64,000 bases of DNA from Phytopythium helicoides (taxonomy: Eukaryota; Oomycota; Peronosporomycetes; Pythiales; Pythiaceae). The DNA lies in contig JANFNE010000034.1 in NCBI GenBank assembly GCA_024867545.1, positions 310,001 to 374,000 on the forward strand. The letters run 5' to 3'. Below, piece after piece: positions 56,023-64,000 of this stretch (the stretch's first letter is position 1; each line of letters begins with the position of its first letter). The position numbers and the translations under genes are program-made. The notes beneath the pieces were generated by a model. That model did no database searches. It was not told the DNA's origin and worked only from the letters and a program-made list of their open reading frames with translations.

Positions 56023-56735
56023 ATGACGATGGCGCGACTTCTGCTGCTGGCGATGGTGGCGCTGATGCCGGCCGCCGCCGCGCGTTCCCGTCGGCGCACA
56101 AGGTGGCGGCAGGCTCACGGCCGACCTCGGCGGCATCTTCTCGGCGTCGCTCAGCCAGATGGACTCCACGGTCGTCGCGGGGCTGCTCGACAGATCCTCG
56201 CGGGAGAACCTTGGCGCGTACCCGCACTTCGCTTCCAACGAGACGCTGTTCCTGCACGCGTCGCTCGCGCGGGAGGAGCTGTGTACGGAGAACCTCGCGC
56301 TGTGGCTCAAGATGCTACCGTGCCGATCTGCAGTGGGGCTCGGACGACTCATTGACCCCATCAAGGTGCTGTCAGGGGAGTATCTCCGGCCCTTACGCTA
56401 TTCGCAGCCGAGGACCCGGTTACGAGCGAGTGGACCCTACACCAGCATCCAGAGGTTGTCCAGCACGTGGATCCCATCTCGCCGACACTTGTCGACCTCT
56501 TTGGCGTCAACGATGACGTTGCGGCGTGTCCGCTGGCCGACGAGAGCGTGATTTTGATCAATGAGCCATCGGGGCAATCTGTGATCGACCTTCAAGCGCA
56601 AGCTTCGCTCGGTGGCGCCGCGCTCTTTAATTCTTGGGATAGCCCCTGCTCCTGCGGGTCGAGCCCAAAGGTGAGCGTGAACTGCAGCAGCAGCGCCGTT
56701 CACGGCCACCTGCGGTCGTCGTTGCTGGAAAGTTG
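56023..56735 (+). pseudogene. PIGT: Decayed GPI transamidase subunit PIG-T (Gpi16) relic
   Basis: Three pieces of a PIG-T-like protein in three frames. First, an ATG with a signal peptide (MARLLLLAMVALMPAAAA) from 56023. Second, about 56108-56370, the conserved core LGGIFSASLSQMDST and EELCTENLALWLKMLPCRS, which matches the hallmark CTENLTPW..LLPC region of PIG-T. Third, about 56372-56735, LVDLFGVNDDVAACPLADES, matching the later LF..CPLA region. Roughly 100 residues between pieces one and two, about 45 between two and three, and the whole C-terminal half are missing, and no introns restore the frame. PIG-T is an essential luminal subunit that links GPI anchors to proteins, so a functional copy should exist elsewhere. 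An assembly error is an alternative. Confidence 0.65.
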
Positions 56736-56763
56736 ATTCCAAAGCGGTACAGTGTACCGCTAA

Positions 56764-58584
<1,821 letters not shown>

Positions 58585-58947
58585 GTGCCTTCCGCAAGAG
58601 AGTCGCCGACCGTGCACAGATCGATTGCATTTCCGCTAGTAAAACGCACTATCCCCACCCAAAGACTCGTTTTGTTTTTCTTCTTGGAAGAGAAACAGAA
58701 CGAATCTCTCGCGGTCTTGCACCGTGAGCAACGGGCGGGGAGCAGCCATCGCGCCAAAGAGATAGATAGGATAGTCCGCAGCAATAGATGTATTTATTCC
58801 CCACGCACCCTTTGAGTTGTTCGCCATGCCACTGCCTCGACAAGTTGGTGTCGAGCAACAGTTCTCAAAACTCCAAGCGTCACGAACAGTGTGAAAACCT
58901 GGTTTCTCTTGGGCACGTGTCGCTGCGGGTAGCTGCTCGCCTGCCGT
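58585..58947. other. Convergent intergenic region, no gene seen
   Basis: 363 nt between the 3' ends of CTP synthase and UBC12. It holds only short open frames and presumably both 3' untranslated regions. Confidence 0.6.
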
Positions 58948-59861
58948 CTAAACCAGCTTGTCGAACTCAATTCCCTGCACGGTGTAGCCTCGCAGAGACC
59001 GCTTCACGAGGCTCGCAAAGTGGTCTGGGTCGTTGCGGAACAGCTCGGCAGCCTCACGGTTCAGTGGGTCGTCCGGGTTCGGCTCGTAGAAGAGGTAGAT
59101 CAGCCCGTAAATGACCGAGTTGATGTCTAGCACGGGCTTCCAGTCCTCACGCAGAATGTTGAGGCACACGTTGCCCTCCAAGTCAATGTTCGGGTGGTAA
59201 ATCTGCCACGCGCATTTCTCCACGTCAGTCAACGTGGCCACCGCAATTTTTCATCAGTGATAGAGTGAAACTACCTTCGTCTGGCAGCGCACTTTCGGCG
59301 GCTCGTGCGGGTACATCTACGTATCACACCAGACAAGCCCGTCAGTCTCGAGCGACGAGTGGTGTCCCCCCGTGTCGTCATCTCGCAAACGCACCGGCGG
59401 GATCTTGAAGCTAAAGTTGTACGACGCCCCCTTCCACAGCCCCGTGTCGACCGAGATCTGCCACCACTTCATCAGTCGAAACGCACCCACCCAGCTGAGC
59501 ACTCGACGCCCGCACCTTGACGTTAAACACCGTCAGGTCGTTCACCTCGGGGAACGTCACGGTCGCGGCCTGGCCGCCGTCCAGCTCGGCGATGTCTGCG
59601 AACAATCCTCAGCTCAGCTCGCCGCCCCAGCCCCAGCAGCCACTTGAGCCGAGACGCACCCTTCTGGATGCGGATCTCGCCAGGCGTGCGCTTCTTCTCC
59701 TTGCTGGCGCCCGCGCGCTTACCGCGCCCCACGCCCAGGATCTTGACGGTCTTGGGCTTCTCGGCCGCGGGCTGGGCGTCCGCGCCCGCCTCAGCCGCCG
59801 CCGCCGCCTCCGCCTGCTCCTCCGCCTTCTTCTCCTGCTGCTTGGCCTTGAGGCGGATCAT
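58948..59861 (-). CDS. UBC12: NEDD8-conjugating enzyme UBC12
   Basis: Predicted 213 residues from five exons: 59861-59660, 59595-59516, 59457-59395, 59316-59275 and 59202-58948. The introns are 58-78 nt and the total is in frame. It carries NEDD8 (Rub1) from its activating enzyme to cullins. Diagnostic features are the MIRLKAKQQ start, which is the E1-docking N-terminus of UBC12, and the catalytic Cys142 in [19 protein letters not shown]. The docking peptide is followed by an unusually long Ala/Glu/Lys-rich linker (about 50 residues) before EIRIQKDIAEL, so the protein is about 30 residues longer than the human enzyme. It ends GIEFDKLV. Convergent with CTP synthase. Confidence 0.94.
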
Positions 59862-60418
59862 GCTTCTCGCGTTGCTGGTCTCCCTTTGCCTCTGGAACTG
59901 CGGAGCCAAGCACAGAGGTGGTTTGATTGGAAGAAAAGATAATATATTTATGACCAATCAGATGCGCGGATAGCTACGTTGAAGCTGCTCGGCGTATCGA
60001 CGTGTCAACGTGCGCTCGAATGAGTCGCTGTGGGGATGCAATGGAACGCCAGAGCAATCTCGGACTTGGCTCTCGTCATCTTGAAGGAGATTTGAGTGGT
60101 TCTATAGCGAACAGCATCGAAGACAGAGCTAGAGACGAGTTCGCGACTTCACAGAAGAGTTATGGAGCAGCTCAGAGGCTCACAAGGCGAAAGCAAAGAG
60201 CTACTCTCGTTTCCTGCTGAAGAATCGTCGGAACTACCATGGTCGGAAGGGGCTGTTGCGGGTCAACTCCACCGACAGAAAGCCACTCAAGCGACACCTT
60301 TATGAAGGCTCAATTGATTCATTACGCAGACGAAAGAGGCGAGAGCTGGCACGACTCTCTCACTCTGTGGGCGACCGACGAATCCATCGGCGGGACCAAC
60401 GGAAACTACCTCTTCAGT
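59862..60418. other. Intergenic region between UBC12 and the dehydrogenase, no gene seen
   Basis: 557 nt upstream of UBC12 and downstream of the dehydrogenase, both on the minus strand. A CTCCGCAG on the minus strand near 59910 could be the end of a 5' UTR intron of UBC12. Otherwise only short, unsupported open frames. Confidence 0.5.
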
Positions 60419-61421
60419 TTACAGCTTGGAGGCCGGAATAATCTGCTTCATCTGCGGTGAGATCTCGTCGAGGTCCGGGTCCGTGGCGTTCGAGAAGTCG
60501 GTGATCTGCGCAAACTTGGCCTGCACGGCCTCGGGCGTGATCTCCGTCTTCAGGTCGAGGAACACACCAGCGCTGCGCACGTACTTGACCTGCGCGACAA
60601 AGCCGCCACCGCTCTCGAAGATCTTGCCCGAAACGGGCACCGACTCGTGGCACAGGTACGCGATCGTGGGCGCCACGTACTCGGGCTTCCACGCCTGGAC
60701 GAGCTCAGGGGGCATGACAGTCGCCGTCATGGCCGATCCGGCGCCGGGGGCCACAATGTTGACCTTGATGTTGAGCTTGGCGCCCTCCTTGGCCAGCGAC
60801 TTGCCGAAGCCCGTCATGGCGGCCTTGACCGAGCTGTAGTTGGTCTGGCCGAACTGGCCGTACAGGCCGTTCACCGACGTGATGAGGATCACGCGGCCGT
60901 ACTTCTGCTTGCGCATGTGCGGCCAGGCGGCGTGGGTCACCGCGAACGCTGCGAGCGAAGATGTCGGTTAGGAGGTCAACAGCCGACGGCCAGCAGTCGC
61001 AGACACGTACTTCCTTGCAGGTGCACGTTGAGCACGGTGTTCCACTGGTCCTTGGTCATCTTGTGGAACGACACGTCGCGCAGCACGCCGGCGTTGTTGA
61101 CGAGGATGTCGACGCGGCCGTAGGCGTTGATGGCGGTCTGCACGACCTTCTCGCCCTCGACGACCGAGTCGTAGTTGGCCACGGCCTCACCGCCCTTGGC
61201 CTTGATCTCGGCGACCACCGAGTCGGCCGCCTTCTTGTCAAAGTCGTTCACGACGCTGTCGCCACCCGCCGTCAGTCAGCGCAAGCCCCACCCACGCAGC
61301 AGGTCATGGCGAGAACGTACACCTTGGCGCCGCGCTCGCCGAAGAGCAGCGCGTAGCAGCGGCCGATGCCCGCGCCCGAGCCCGTGATGATCGCGACCTT
61401 GCCGTCGAAGCGGAGCGCCAT
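60419..61421 (-). CDS. Peroxisomal 3-hydroxyacyl-CoA dehydrogenase (multifunctional enzyme type 2 dehydrogenase-like)
   Basis: Predicted 291 residues from three exons: 61421-61321, 61255-61011 and 60948-60419; introns are 65 and 62 nt and the total is in frame. It is a short-chain dehydrogenase with the nucleotide-binding motif TGSGAGIG (13-20), the structural NNAG and the catalytic Ser140, Tyr153 and Lys157 ([20 protein letters not shown]). The sequence is closest to the dehydrogenase domain of peroxisomal multifunctional enzyme type 2 (HSD17B4/Fox2), which oxidises (3R)-hydroxyacyl-CoA during beta-oxidation. Unlike that enzyme it has no hydratase or SCP2 domain; it stops after the dehydrogenase and ends exactly in SKL, a peroxisomal targeting signal. 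Confidence 0.9.
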
Positions 61422-61879
61422 GGCTGCCTGCTGAGAGAGGAGGAGGAGGAGGGGGAGGGGGACGTCGGCGCGAGCGGTGAATTCCCGTTGTGAGCAGTCG
61501 GATCGCTCGCGTCATGTCAAGCGAGCTGCCCGCCGTGGAGGAGCCACGTATGTTATGTATTGTGGAAGGGTATCGATTGGTAATGTTCAAGTTTAAAGTT
61601 ACCTCATACGAGATCCCATTTATCTGAAACGCTTAGATGAAGGGTATGTGTTTCCAGGAGCTCCTGCCTTGAAGTTGGGCTTGTTTTACGTGACCGTCAA
61701 CGTCAACACTTTTGGTGTGGCGCACACCTTCATAGGTGGGTGTGGGACACACAACGCACCATGTACCGGTAGCCCCTGTCCAAACCGATCCGTCGGGCCG
61801 TGCACAATGGCTGGCGGCCAAGAGTTGCAACTGGCCGCGCTGGTGATTGAAGGCCCGGGCGGCGACTGCAGCACTCGCC
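61422..61879. promoter_or_regulatory. Divergent promoter region, dehydrogenase and MPP10
   Basis: 458 nt between divergent starts. The left end has a purine-rich GGAGGA tract (61437-61460), the middle is AT-rich. No clear initiator was identified. Confidence 0.4.
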
Positions 61880-63868
61880 ATGGACGCGTCGGTGGTGCGC
61901 TCGCTGCAGAGCAACGTGCTCCAGCAGCCAGAGGTGCGTGCGCTGCGGCGCGTCTGCTCCTTCGCGCTGGCCGCGGGGCTTCTAACGGCCGCTGTGCGCC
62001 TCGGCAGGTCTTCTTCACGCCCAATGACGAGGTCGCGGCGGAGCTCAAGGCCTTCACCAAGCACGTGTTCGACCGCTGCACCCAGTTCGTGAGCGCCAGC
62101 GCCGCCACGCCTCTGGACCAGCTCTACGTGGACGGCTTCGACGCTGACCAGGTATGGGAGCAGCTGCGCCTGCAGAACGAGCCGCTCGTGGCCGAGCTGG
62201 CCAAGCGCATCCGCGGGCTGCACAAGCGCCCGGAGCAGGTGCGGCTCTTCCCGGGCGAGAAGCAGCAGCAGGAGATGGAAGAGCAGCAGCAAAGCGACAG
62301 CGACCAGGAGCAGAGCGAGGAAGACGTCTCCGAGGGAGAGAAGGACATGGACGCCGACTCGGACGCCGACGCGAACTCGGACAACGAGGATGGCGACGAC
62401 GAGCCGACTAAGGACTACGCGCAGCCAAAAGAGAAGAAGTCCAGGAAGAAGGCTGGCAAGAAGAAGAAGGTGCTCGATGTTGCCGAGGACGGGTTCTTCG
62501 ACTGGGACGAGATGGACAAGGCAGCCGAGGAGGAGGAAATGTCGGATGAAGAGGACGACGATATCGACCTGAATGGAGACATTGATGACGATGGCAATGA
62601 CGACGACGATGAGGACGAAGAGGACGATGATGACGAGGAGGAGGGCTCGGACGCTGGTGATGCCAAGGACATGACCTACAAGGATTTCTTCGGCGACCCG
62701 GAGGAGGAAGACGCGGATGGTGATGACGACGAAGACGGTGAGGAGGACGAGCAAAGCGATGTGGACATGCAGGGTAACGATGACGATGAAGAGGAGTATC
62801 CGAGCATTAAGCGCGCCAAGACTGAGGATGCTGAGCCCGTGGACGAGGACGATCTTGCTGAGCGCGGCATCATGTCATCTTTCCAGCGTCAACGGAAAAA
62901 TCTGCAGTCGCAGATCAAGGAGCTCGAGGAGGAGGCGCTCGGCGACAAGCCGTGGTTGCTAAAGGGTGAGGTGCGCTCTGGTGCGCGTCCGGAAAACAGT
63001 TTGCTTGAGGCTGTGCTCGACTACGATCGCCCTGTCAAGGTTGCCCCTGTAATCACCGTCGAGGTTTCCGTCGCGCTTGAGGAGATGATCAAGAAGCGCA
63101 TTCTTGAGGACGACTTTGACGACGTCATTCGCAAGTTTGCTCCCAACGAGGGCGACGAAAAGAACAAGATGGAGGAGGTGTCGATGGAGAAATCCAAGGA
63201 GGGTCTTGGAGAGATCTACGAGAAGGAGTACATGAAGACTGCCATGGGCTTCGAGGCCGACGATGATTCGAAGCAGGACCAAGAAGAGATTGAAGTCATG
63301 TTCAAGAGCCTGTGCTGGAAGCTGGATGCGCTGTCAAACTACCAGTTCACGCCCAAACCCATCGTCAAGGAACTACAGGTCAAGCCGTCGGTGCCCGCCA
63401 TCGCCATGGAGGAGGTGGTCCCGATGAGCGTGAGCGACGCGAACCTCAAGGCACCCGAAGAGATCTACGAGAAGAAGCGCAAGCGCGGTGAGGCAGTGCT
63501 GCAATCCAAGGAGGAGATGTCCCAAGCCGAACGGAAGGCGCTGCGCAACGCCAAGAAGACGGCTCGGAGAAAGGAGAAGCGGCAGCAGGAGGCCGACGAG
63601 CGGTTGGTGGCCAAGCTCAACCCGGGTCTGGGCAACAAGTACGAGAAGAAGAAGCTCATGGAGAGCCTCGCGAACGCCAAGAACGTCACCAAGGGCAAGG
63701 AGATCGAGGGCTCGACAAAGCAGTTCTCCAACTCGAAGGAGTTCTTCTCTCGACTACAGGTTCGTGGCTTGCGAGCTGACTTGTGGTCCCTCGATATCCC
63801 GCTAACGAATCGCTTTGCTTCATCAGGACGAGGTGCAGAGCGAGATCCAGAAGCGCAAGAGCTCGTAG
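61880..63868 (+). CDS. MPP10: U3 small nucleolar ribonucleoprotein MPP10
   Basis: Predicted 615 residues from three exons: 61880-61933, 62008-63759 and 63827-63868. The introns are 74 and 67 nt, each with a CTAAC branch point, and the total is in frame. It is a core protein of the small-subunit processome that handles 18S rRNA precursor in the nucleolus. The N-terminal part (VFFTPNDEVAAELK) is followed by a very acidic region of about 150 residues containing EDGFFDWDEMD and MTYKDFFGDP. Next comes the conserved Mpp10 core: SSFQRQRKNLQSQIKELEEE, KPWLLKGEVRSGARPENSLLE, DYDRPVKVAPVITVE and LDALSNYQFTPKP. A basic C-terminus (ARRKEKRQQEADERL, EFFSRLQ) follows. Length matches the family. Confidence 0.95.
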
Positions 63869-64000
63869 AGATCCAAATCCTTTCCTTCCTCGAGACCTCG
63901 AAGCCGCTGCGGCTGAGCCTGCACGTAGTGTCGATCGTAATTATACAACTAGAGCACTTCCATCAGATCCATCTGCCTTCCTCCTTCCGCCGCGTGCTGG
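63869..64000 (+). other. MPP10 3' flank to the window edge
   Basis: 132 nt, presumably 3' untranslated region; nothing else recognised. Confidence 0.5.

Overview
The window looks like an oomycete nuclear genome, most likely Phytophthora or a close relative. The evidence is compact intron-containing genes with 58-97 nt GT..AG introns, CTAAC/CTGAC-like branch points, oomycete-type initiator promoters (YTCAYTYY, with a flanking CGATTTC-like block), eukaryotic housekeeping genes and a tyrosine-recombinase retrotransposon. The species cannot be fixed from sequence alone.

Positions 1-38,835 are a tandem array that runs off the left edge. It has seven units, each starting at the same landmark (1, 3991, 9874, 13929, 17981, 27866, 33339). 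Every unit carries one copy of an undescribed gene (family A, 419-470 residues): a hydrophobic N-terminus, then an acidic, repeat-rich, Cys-containing body ending in RPRWR. Units 2, 6 and 7 also carry a second gene (family B). B has the same plan: a hydrophobic N-terminus, a DVSED motif, expandable repeats and the same RPRWR end. A and B have matching promoters, including an identical 12-nt element about 50 nt upstream of the initiator, so they are probably divergent, co-regulated paralogues. All seven A copies keep an open frame despite many repeat-length differences. B1 and B3 are open; B2 is broken by a 358-nt deletion.

Unit 5 is interrupted at 20,243-26,193 by a full-length Ngaro/DIRS-type retrotransposon. 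It has a Gag-like ORF, reverse transcriptase/RNase H, tyrosine recombinase and identical split direct repeats (A1 ... B1-A2-B2). The uninterrupted sister units give its exact empty site.

From 39 kb onward the window is ordinary single-copy genes: a 2,365-residue kinesin (-), an aquaglyceroporin (+), a seven-exon FAR1/FLYWCH-like zinc-finger protein (-), a calponin-homology/TBC RabGAP fusion (+), a secreted protein of unknown function (-), a decayed PIG-T relic (+), CTP synthase (+), the NEDD8-conjugating enzyme UBC12 (-), a peroxisomal hydroxyacyl-CoA dehydrogenase ending in SKL (-) and the U3 snoRNP protein MPP10 (+). Their exon structures were built by hand from splice sites; all totals are multiples of three. 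They do not form a pathway; the contrast is between a conserved gene block and the rapidly changing array beside it.
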